Shown: one piece after another, positions 1 to 4,862 of the stretch
How the letters are laid out: every line of letters begins with the position of its first letter
Position numbering within the stretch: position 1 is the first letter of the stretch
Notes under the pieces: generated by a model
What the model was told of the DNA's origin: nothing
Databases searched by the model: none
What the model saw: only the letters and a program-made list of their open reading frames with translations
Program-made: the position numbers and the translations under genes
Origin: Rhizobiaceae bacterium
GTDB lineage: Bacteria > Pseudomonadota > Alphaproteobacteria > Rhizobiales > Rhizobiaceae
Length of the DNA stretch: 5,739 nucleotides
Assembly: GCA_913776675.1 (NCBI GenBank)
Contig: CAJYRE010000296.1
Span: forward strand, 1 to 5,739
Direction of reading: 5' to 3'

Positions 1-18
1 TAAATCGATTCCGATTTA
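1..18. repeat. Perfect 7-bp inverted repeat at the window edge
   Basis: The arms TAAATCG (1-7) and CGATTTA (12-18) are exact reverse complements around the 4-base spacer ATTC. No T-tract follows on the + strand, so it does not look like a complete intrinsic terminator. It could be an operator or the end of a longer structure that begins outside the window. Function unknown. Confidence 0.4.
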
Positions 19-119
19 AGGAATTAGGCAGCAGGGTGATAAAATATCTGTGAGGTGTTGAAAAATGCGCTGTCAATTCGGTGCGCGCATAGGTTTTGCC
101 CTCGACGGGTAGTTAATAA

Positions 120-128
120 TGTGATAAT
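120..128 (+). promoter_or_regulatory. Possible extended -10 element (TGTGATAAT)
   Basis: TG-T-GATAAT matches the extended -10 pattern TGnTATAAT with one mismatch in the hexamer and sits in a locally AT-rich stretch. No good -35 lies 16-18 bases upstream; the nearest TTGCCC (96-101) is 21 bases away. If used, transcription would begin around 134-136, just before two adjacent hairpins. This is a weak call, supported mainly by what follows it. Confidence 0.3.
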
Positions 129-134
129 AAAATG

Positions 135-212
135 AAAGTGCGTCCGAGGTATCATGATGATGCTGGACGTTAACGGCGCTGCTGACCATGATGGTTTCAG
201 TGCCGTTTTTTT
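135..212 (+). ncRNA. Candidate small structured RNA or attenuated leader
   Basis: Two stem-loops lie directly next to each other. The first (141-169) pairs CGTCC with GGACG, then after a small internal loop pairs 149-154 with 158-163 around a TGA loop. The second (172-207) is the intrinsic terminator listed separately, whose upper stem also closes a TGA loop. Both apices read CATGATG (153-159 and 187-193). A possible extended -10 at 120-128 would start a transcript of about 78 bases that contains exactly these two hairpins and the T-tract. I do not recognise a known RNA family. The alternative is that only the terminator is real and it ends a gene left of the window. The 5' end is an estimate. 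Confidence 0.35.
172..212 (+). terminator. Rho-independent terminator
   Basis: A stem of up to 10 bp pairs 172-181 (AACGGCGCTG) with 198-207 (CAGTGCCGTT), with one G-U wobble. A small upper stem, ACCA/TGGT around TGA, lies inside it. Seven consecutive T residues (206-212) follow. The reverse strand has no T-run after the hairpin, so the terminator works for + transcription. It separates whatever is transcribed to its left from the promoter of the RAM-domain gene at 288-315. Confidence 0.75.
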
Positions 213-287
213 GTTCGCATGTTCGGGTGGGCTGTGCCATATGCTTTATGGGGCTTGCAATGTTTCGGGGCTGTCCGGATGACACGG

Positions 288-315
288 CTGACATGTCGCA
301 AGCAATGGATATAAA
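288..315 (+). promoter_or_regulatory. Sigma-70-type promoter of the RAM-domain gene
   Basis: A -35 of CTGACA (288-293) and a -10 of TATAAA (310-315) each match consensus at five of six positions, with a 16-base spacer. Transcription would begin near 321-323, giving a leader of about 44 bases before the start codon at 366. The leader contains a perfect 8-bp palindrome, CAGGCCTG (337-344), just downstream of the predicted start, where a regulator could act. GCTTGC (253-258) and GCAAGC (298-303) form a loose inverted repeat around the -35. A role for either repeat is speculation. Confidence 0.6.
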
Positions 316-352
316 CCGTATGGATGGCAGGCTTTTCAGGCCTGGAAACTCT

Positions 353-358
353 CAGGAA
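353..358 (+). promoter_or_regulatory. Ribosome binding site that decides the RAM-domain start
   Basis: CAGGAA lies 7 bases before the ATG at 366 and is a modest Shine-Dalgarno match. An in-frame ATG at 324 would add 14 residues, but it falls almost at the predicted transcription start and has no ribosome binding site. The domain itself begins at the 366 start. Confidence 0.5.
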
Positions 359-365
359 TCACCGT

Positions 366-602
366 ATGAAGCCGATTTTTGTTCAGTTGCAATGTGTTCC
401 CGGCAAGACCTATGATGTTGCAGATGCCATTTACAAGGCCGAGATCGTGTCTGAGCTTTACTCCACATCCGGCGAATATGATTTGCTGATGAAAGTTTAT
501 ATTGAAGAAGGGCAGGATGTTGGCAAGTTCGTCAACGAGCATATTTCTGCCATTCCGGGTGTGGTCCGCTCCCTGACCACCATGACCTTTACCGCCTTTT
601 GA
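366..602 (+). CDS. Stand-alone Lrp/AsnC ligand-binding (RAM) domain protein
   Basis: This complete 78-residue protein consists only of the Lrp/AsnC C-terminal effector-binding domain (RAM, AsnC_trans_reg), an alpha-beta fold related to ACT domains. Family features visible are the first strand IFVQLQC (4-10), PGK at 12-14, the SGEYDLL turn (35-41) and IPGV (63-66) followed by the last strand with its S/T-rich end (69-76). There is no helix-turn-helix; a full Lrp protein is about 150 residues, so this is the small stand-alone class rather than a truncated regulator. Such proteins are known to oligomerise and bind amino acids, and may sense them or associate with full-length Lrp proteins. It has its own promoter and stops 18 bases before the end of the convergent fusion gene. 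The ligand cannot be read from sequence. Confidence 0.88.
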   Translation: MKPIFVQLQCVPGKTYDVADAIYKAEIVSELYSTSGEYDLLMKVYIEEGQDVGKFVNEHISAIPGVVRSLTTMTFTAF

Positions 603-606
603 TGGC

Positions 607-632
607 GAAGGCTGGTTGCTTTACCAGCCTTC
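607..632. terminator. Perfect 10-bp hairpin shared by convergent gene ends
   Basis: GAAGGCTGGT (607-616) and ACCAGCCTTC (623-632) are exact reverse complements around a 6-base loop. The hairpin starts 4 bases after the RAM-domain stop codon and covers the stop codon and last three codons (E-G-W) of the minus-strand gene. It can form in both transcripts, so a bidirectional terminator or 3'-end-stabilising structure is the natural reading. Neither strand has a proper T-tract after it, so efficiency as an intrinsic terminator is uncertain. Confidence 0.6.
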
Positions 633-3545
633 ATTCAATGCCTTATCGAGCATGGAGACGAAAAAGCTGGCGCTTTCATAATCGATGCAGAGCGGCGGCT
701 TGATCTTCAACACGTTCAGATGATCGCCGGTTGGTTGCATGATAATGCCAAGCTCCAGAAGCCTTTCGCATATGGCAGCCGTTTCGCGCGTTGCTGGCTC
801 GCGTGTTTCGCGGTCGCGCACCAGCTCCAGTCCCAGGTAGAGGCCCATGCCATGCACCGCACCAATCATGGGATAGTGTTCTGCCAGCTCCTCCAGCTTT
901 TCTTTCAGGAAAGCGCCCACATCGCGGGCATTGTCCGGCAGATTTTCATCACGCATGATGTCCAGAACCGTCATGCCGATCACGCAACTGACCGGGCTTC
1001 CTCCTGACGATGAGAAGAAATAGCCATCCTGCTCGAACGCTTCTGCAATGGCACGGGTGGTGATCACGGCTCCCAGCGGCTGGCCATTGCCCATGCCTTT
1101 GGCAATGGTGATAATGTCCGGGCAGACGCCTTGTTCTTCAAAAGCCCAGAAATAATGGCCAAGACGGCCATAGCCCACCTGCACCTCATCGGCGATGCAG
1201 ATGCCGCCACGTTGCCGGATCATGGGGTAAATGGCTTGCAAATAGCCGGGCGGCAGCACAATGCCGCCAGCATTGCCAAACACGCTTTCCGCAATGAAAC
1301 CTGCAAGGCCTTCACTACTGTCATCGATAGCGGTGAGGACTTTTTCTGCGGCTGCCACATAGTCTGCGGTGCAATCCGGGCCCCGGTATGGCCCGCGATA
1401 GCTGTTGGGAGCCATAACCGGATGCACCCAGGACGGGCGCGTTTCCAGCGCGCGGGGATTATCGGCAAGCGATGTGGAAACGGCATCACTGGCCATAGTC
1501 CAGCCGTGATAGGCTTCCTGAAGGCTGAGCATATTGCGTTTGCCGCTGGCAGCCCAGGCCAGACGAATGGCAAGATCAACAGCTTCTGAGCCGCTGTTGA
1601 CCAGAAAAACTGTATCCAGTCCTTCTGGAGCCAAGGCCGCCAGTCGTTCAGAAAAACCGGCCACGGACCGATAGTGAAACCGTGAATTGGTGTTCAACCG
1701 CGACCATTGCGCTCTGGCGGCTTCGGTTAGCCGTGGGTGGCCGTGGCCAACGGTGGCAACATTGTTGACCATGTCCAGATAGGCGCGTCCCGTCATATCA
1801 AACAGATGTTCGCGGTATCCGCGCTCAATCTGCGGCGGATGGGCATAATAATGTTTCTGCGGGCTGGCAAAGTGGCGATGACGCCGCTTGAGAATGGCCT
1901 CCGAGGCCAGGCCGGGAGCATCAAGATCCACACCAAACAAGGCGGCAGGTGAGGGGCAGATGCGTTTCCAGGCGTCGGCATGGTCCGGTCGGGCAAAAAG
2001 CGGCGGCATCAGATCGAGATCGCGGCAGAGCTGAAGGCGCAGACCGCCCACCGACCCCTCCGTGCCAGCAATATGCCCCAGATCGCTGCCCGCTTGCAGT
2101 TCCGTGCCATCATCCAGTTGGCATTCCAGCCCATGAATATGCAGGGCAATATCGGCACCCATCAGAATAAAGTGCTGGCTGGTGCGCTTCAAAACGCAAT
2201 CAAACGGCACAATCGCCTTGGTACCGGCTGGAAGGCAGGCATCCACATGCAACGGAAAATTGGCAGGCGGTCGCCGTGACAAAAGCCGTGTATAGGACAG
2301 GCGATATTCACCATAACGGGTGGAGGCGCTGCCTGTTTCGGAGGCTGCCTTTGCCAGCAATTTCCAGTCAATCTGTGGATCAGCCCATTCGGCTTCTTCA
2401 AGATCCGGGCTGGTGGTGGAAAGGTCCGTCAGATTGATGGTTTCCGGCGCAATATCGGGCAAGAGTCGCCCCAGCACCGGCTGCTCCATCGGCCATTGGT
2501 GGCCGAGCGCTGATAGAATAGCCACTTCCATCAGCGAAAACGGCACCGATGTGGCCAGCGTGAAAATTTCCCGCTCATGCTCCACGTTGTGGATCACATA
2601 GCTATTTTCAGGATCAATCTGAAGCTGTTGTTCGCTGCTGGCCACCAGCACACCTGCCCGCGCCACCACAAGCGGCCAGAGCGCTTTAATCTCAGCATCC
2701 GTTAGGGGGCAAAGGGCGTGAAAGGCCTGAATGGCCGGCAGAACAGCAAACACATTGCCATCGGTGTGATGCAGCAATGATGCGCAGGTGACAGCCAGAT
2801 CGCCGACCAGCCAGCCGGAAACAAGATCGCCAAAATCAATCACCCCATTGGGGATCAGACGTCCGTTCTCATCCCGTGTCCCAACAAGATTATCATCGGT
2901 CAGATCATGATGGATAGCCTGAACACGCAAATCCTCGCTGAGCGGATTGATGAAGCGCATGGCCAGAATCATGGCCTTGGCAACATCATCGCGGCGTTTC
3001 TGTTCGCCCACAGAGGCCAGAAGATGCAGGGCGACGGGGCCTGCGCGGCGCAAATCCCATTGCAGGTCCCGCTCCAGCCCCGGATGGGTGAAGTCTTTCA
3101 GCGACAAGGCAATCTTTGCCGAAAAAGAGCCAATGGCGGCAATGGTTTCCGGTGCAAGATAGGCTTTGCTGTTGAGAGACAGTCCGTCGATATAGGTGAG
3201 CAGCCGGATGTGATATGTCTCACTATCAAGGGTGAGAGCGAGAATATCCTCACCAGACAGCGCCTTGACCGGCTCTGGAACGCGCCAAGGCTGCTGGCTT
3301 TGTGCAAGGTGCCGCATGGCGGCATTTTGCGCATCCAGCTCTTCGAGTGTGTATTCATGGCGGGCAATTTTCAGCACAAAACGCCCTTGCGTGGTGTCAA
3401 GGCGAAAATTCCGGTCCTGCTGACTGCCAAGCTCCGTCAGTTGGCCTTCGAGGCCGTAATGCTCTTTCAGGATTTCGGCGGCTCCCGCCTGCGAAATCTG
3501 CGGGCGGGGCAGCTCGGTACGCTGGAAAAGCGCGCTATTGGTCAT
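621..3545 (-). CDS. Three-domain fusion: APH-fold kinase, degenerate M23-like domain, PLP ammoniophospholyase-type aminotransferase
   Basis: This 974-residue protein has three parts. Residues about 20-350 are an aminoglycoside-phosphotransferase-fold kinase of the hydroxylysine-kinase type, with nucleotide-binding K59, the catalytic-loop HxDxxxxN pattern (H212, D214, N219) and the metal-binding IDFGD (D237). Residues about 425-540 resemble an M23/LytM beta domain, but by eye only D435 of the metal ligands remains; the expected HxxxD has P431 and the expected HxH reads G501-L-R503. Residues about 550-974 are a class III PLP enzyme with SGSEA (651-655), YHG (679-681), DEVQVGYGR (786-794) and PLP lysine K816. 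Relatives of the last domain (ETNPPL, PHYKPL) convert phosphoethanolamine or phosphohydroxylysine to aldehyde, ammonia and phosphate. I infer a cytoplasmic enzyme that phosphorylates an amino alcohol and then eliminates phosphate; the substrate is unknown. TAAGG (3554-3558) lies 8 bases before the start. The gene follows purU by 120 bp on the same strand. Confidence 0.9.
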   Translation of the reverse strand: MTNSALFQRTELPRPQISQAGAAEILKEHYGLEGQLTELGSQQDRNFRLDTTQGRFVLKIARHEYTLEELDAQNAAMRHLAQSQQPWRVPEPVKALSGEDILALTLDSETYHIRLLTYIDGLSLNSKAYLAPETIAAIGSFSAKIALSLKDFTHPGLERDLQWDLRRAGPVALHLLASVGEQKRRDDVAKAMILAMRFINPLSEDLRVQAIHHDLTDDNLVGTRDENGRLIPNGVIDFGDLVSGWLVGDLAVTCASLLHHTDGNVFAVLPAIQAFHALCPLTDAEIKALWPLVVARAGVLVASSEQQLQIDPENSYVIHNVEHEREIFTLATSVPFSLMEVAILSALGHQWPMEQPVLGRLLPDIAPETINLTDLSTTSPDLEEAEWADPQIDWKLLAKAASETGSASTRYGEYRLSYTRLLSRRPPANFPLHVDACLPAGTKAIVPFDCVLKRTSQHFILMGADIALHIHGLECQLDDGTELQAGSDLGHIAGTEGSVGGLRLQLCRDLDLMPPLFARPDHADAWKRICPSPAALFGVDLDAPGLASEAILKRRHRHFASPQKHYYAHPPQIERGYREHLFDMTGRAYLDMVNNVATVGHGHPRLTEAARAQWSRLNTNSRFHYRSVAGFSERLAALAPEGLDTVFLVNSGSEAVDLAIRLAWAASGKRNMLSLQEAYHGWTMASDAVSTSLADNPRALETRPSWVHPVMAPNSYRGPYRGPDCTADYVAAAEKVLTAIDDSSEGLAGFIAESVFGNAGGIVLPPGYLQAIYPMIRQRGGICIADEVQVGYGRLGHYFWAFEEQGVCPDIITIAKGMGNGQPLGAVITTRAIAEAFEQDGYFFSSSGGSPVSCVIGMTVLDIMRDENLPDNARDVGAFLKEKLEELAEHYPMIGAVHGMGLYLGLELVRDRETREPATRETAAICERLLELGIIMQPTGDHLNVLKIKPPLCIDYESASFFVSMLDKALNEGW

Positions 3546-3572
3546 CAGAACAGCCTTACACTGACATTATTT

Positions 3573-3597
3573 GCCGTTAGATTAGCAGAGTAACGGC
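3573..3597. repeat. Inverted repeat upstream of the fusion gene
   Basis: GCCGTTA (3573-3579) and TAACGGC (3591-3597) are exact reverse complements separated by 11 bases. The repeat lies about 28 bases upstream of the start codon of the minus-strand fusion gene, so it would be in the leader or core promoter. No T-tract follows on the minus strand, which argues against a purU terminator. An operator or a leader hairpin is possible. Confidence 0.4.
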
Positions 3598-3614
3598 GGG
3601 CGTCTATCATTCGT

Positions 3615-3635
3615 TGCCGAATTTCAAAGACGGCA
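3615..3635. repeat. Second, shorter inverted repeat in the purU-fusion gap
   Basis: TGCCG (3615-3619) and CGGCA (3631-3635) flank 11 bases, the same spacer as the repeat at 3573-3597; the two centres are 40 bp apart, close to four helical turns. Both left arms contain TTGCCG. The arm is only 5 bp, so chance is a fair explanation. Confidence 0.25.
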
Positions 3636-3665
3636 GTGTTAAAACTGTGACTCCTGCTCTGAAAC

Positions 3666-4550
3666 CTATCCCATACGCTCGGAAGCATAGGAGCCGGGGC
3701 TGGCCGGGAACACAACCGTTCTGTTTCCATTGATGAATGTGCGATGATGGATATGGGCGTGAATGGCCCTTGCCAGCACCTGGCTTTCCACATCGCGGCC
3801 AATCGAAACATAATCCTCCGCGCTTTGGGCGTGGGTGATTCGAGCCACGTCCTGCTCGATGATCGGGCCTTCATCGAGATCAGCCGTGACATAATGGGCA
3901 GTGGCACCAATCAGCTTCACGCCGCGCTCATAGGCTTGCTTGTAAGGGTTGGCACCCTTGAAGCTGGGCAGGAAGGAATGGTGAATGTTGATGATGCGGC
4001 CGGACATCTGCTTGCACAGTTCATCCGAGAGCACCTGCATGTAACGCGCCAGCACAATCAGCTCGGTGCCGGTTTGTTGCACCACATCCAGCAATCTGGC
4101 TTCAGCCTCTGGCTTGTTTTCCTTGGTGACCTTGATGTGGTGAAACGGAATATCGTGATTGACCACAACCTTCTGATAGTCAAAATGGTTGGAGACCACG
4201 CCGACAATATCAATGGGCAAGGCTCCGATTTTCCAGCGATACAAAAGATCATTCAAGCAGTGGCCGAAGCGCGACACCATCAGCAAAACTTTCATGCGCT
4301 GAGTGTCATCATAAAACTCTGTATGCATTTTGAAGCGTTCAGCAATGGGGCGCAGACCACTTTCCAACTGTTCGCGCCGCACACCTTCTTCCGAGATGAA
4401 GCTGATGCGCATGAAAAATTTCCCGGTTCCGAGGTCATCAAACTGCGAGCTGTCGATGATATTGCACCCCTGTTCGGCCAAATAACCCGATAGTGCGGCA
4501 ACAATGCCCCGCGTTGATGTGCAGGATACGGTCAGAACATAAGTTGACAT
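3666..4550 (-). CDS. purU: Formyltetrahydrofolate deformylase (PurU)
   Basis: PurU hydrolyses 10-formyl-tetrahydrofolate to formate and tetrahydrofolate in the cytoplasm, balancing the one-carbon pool and, in E. coli, feeding formate to PurT. The 294-residue protein has an N-terminal ACT regulatory domain (about 3-85) and a C-terminal formyltransferase-fold domain (about 88-275). The catalytic triad of the formyltransferase fold is visible as N188 and H190 in NIHHSFLPSF and D226 in DLDEGPIIEQD. LARYMQVLS (167-175) and GATAHYVT (215-222) are also typical. Length fits the family (E. coli about 280). The start is supported by AGAGG (4559-4563) 8 bases upstream. It is divergent from the GH5 gene and followed on its own strand, after 120 bp, by the fusion gene, so co-transcription is possible. 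The ACT domain suggests allosteric control, by glycine and methionine in E. coli. I see no defect. Confidence 0.95.
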   Translation of the reverse strand: MSTYVLTVSCTSTRGIVAALSGYLAEQGCNIIDSSQFDDLGTGKFFMRISFISEEGVRREQLESGLRPIAERFKMHTEFYDDTQRMKVLLMVSRFGHCLNDLLYRWKIGALPIDIVGVVSNHFDYQKVVVNHDIPFHHIKVTKENKPEAEARLLDVVQQTGTELIVLARYMQVLSDELCKQMSGRIINIHHSFLPSFKGANPYKQAYERGVKLIGATAHYVTADLDEGPIIEQDVARITHAQSAEDYVSIGRDVESQVLARAIHAHIHHRTFINGNRTVVFPASPGSYASERMG

Positions 4551-4595
4551 CTGTGTTTCCTCTTGTGTGTCCGGGCTTGCTGATTGGCAAACGTG

Positions 4596-4624
4596 ACGGA
4601 TTTCCTGTTTTGCTGCAATGTCAA
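4596..4624 (-). promoter_or_regulatory. Possible purU promoter
   Basis: On the minus strand a perfect TTGACA (4619-4624) stands upstream of purU. Seventeen bases further the would-be -10 is ATCCGT (4596-4601), a poor match. An alternative -35, TTGGCA (4646-4651), overlaps the palindrome but also has only a weak -10. The purU promoter is therefore likely here, but its exact position is not settled by sequence. Confidence 0.25.
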
Positions 4625-4629
4625 AATTT

Positions 4630-4647
4630 CAAAATGTATACATTTTG
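4630..4647. promoter_or_regulatory. 18-bp perfect palindrome, likely operator (GntR-type core)
   Basis: CAAAATGTATACATTTTG is a perfect palindrome with no spacer. Its core ATGTATACAT contains the GT-AT-AC arrangement typical of operators bound by dimeric GntR-family repressors. It lies 80 bases upstream of the purU start codon, 6 bases upstream of a perfect TTGACA reading toward purU, and 215 bases before the GH5 start. Its position fits control of purU best. No candidate regulator gene is in the window, so the protein that binds it is unknown. Confidence 0.55.
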
Positions 4648-4850
4648 CCAAGGTCACGGTGCTGTTGGCTTTTTCAGAAAATCGGTTTTCATTTTTTTCT
4701 TGTAAAACTCTAAGCACAAAATAAATCGGAGGCGGGCCGTAAAGCGTCGGGCCAAGCCGCAGATGAAATAGTGGCGAGACTTTCATATTTTGCTTGTCTG
4801 ATGTGTGGCCGTCAGCATGGTTCTCTGACAATATGGGGCAGTTCAATCAG

Positions 4851-4855
4851 AAAGG
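4851..4855 (+). promoter_or_regulatory. Ribosome binding site that decides the GH5 start
   Basis: AAAGG lies 7 bases before the ATG at 4863. An in-frame ATG at 4833 would add ten residues but has no ribosome binding site and would put extra polar residues in front of the signal peptide, so 4863 is preferred. Confidence 0.55.
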
Positions 4856-4862
4856 CGTTTTC

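Larger units (their letters stand above)
4584..4658. repeat. Interleaved complementary segments in the purU upstream region
   Basis: TTGGCAA (4584-4590) is the reverse complement of TTGCCAA (4645-4651), and CGTGAC (4592-4597) is the reverse complement of GTCACG (4653-4658). The order is A-B then A'-B', which is the topology of a pseudoknot rather than a simple hairpin. If the purU transcript starts upstream of 4658 both pairs would lie in its leader. It may also be chance, or remnants of two related protein-binding sites. I do not match it to a known riboswitch. Confidence 0.25.
4551..4862. other. Divergent intergenic region between purU and the GH5 gene
   Basis: These 312 bases contain no open frame with coding character. 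They hold the purU ribosome binding site, an 18-bp palindrome (4630-4647), a perfect TTGACA reading toward purU (4619-4624) and a weak AT-rich hairpin, GAAAA/TTTTC (4677-4690), followed by seven T residues. A GC-rich stretch at 4729-4760 repeats CGGGCC twice. For the GH5 gene the best promoter-like pair is TTGTAA (4710-4715) with AT-rich sequence about 16 bases later, which is too weak to call. Confidence 0.7.

Noticed and set aside
213..365. Possible glycine riboswitch before the RAM gene
   Set aside because: I looked for the conserved glycine-aptamer core because of the amino-acid context and did not find it; the predicted leader of about 44 bases is also too short.
188..415. 75-codon open frame on the + strand before the RAM gene
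   Set aside because: Its ATG lies inside the terminator hairpin, and its frame runs through the promoter and overlaps the RAM gene; the translation has no recognisable domain.
1131..1589. 152-codon open frame on the + strand
   Set aside because: Antisense shadow of the PLP-binding region of the fusion gene.
2907..3593. 228-codon open frame on the + strand
   Set aside because: It lies antisense inside the kinase part of the fusion gene, whose protein has intact family motifs; the + translation has no recognisable domain and no ribosome binding site of note.
3744..4493. 249-codon open frame on the + strand
   Set aside because: It is entirely antisense to purU, whose identity is clear; its translation shows no family features.
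4677..4698. Weak hairpin plus seven T residues, resembling a + strand terminator
   Set aside because: The stem is five A-T-rich pairs and no + strand gene lies upstream for it to terminate; more likely a by-product of the AT-rich intergenic region.
4532..4846. 104-codon open frame on the - strand
   Set aside because: It overlaps the purU start and ribosome binding site and the palindrome region; its composition looks non-coding and no domain is recognisable.
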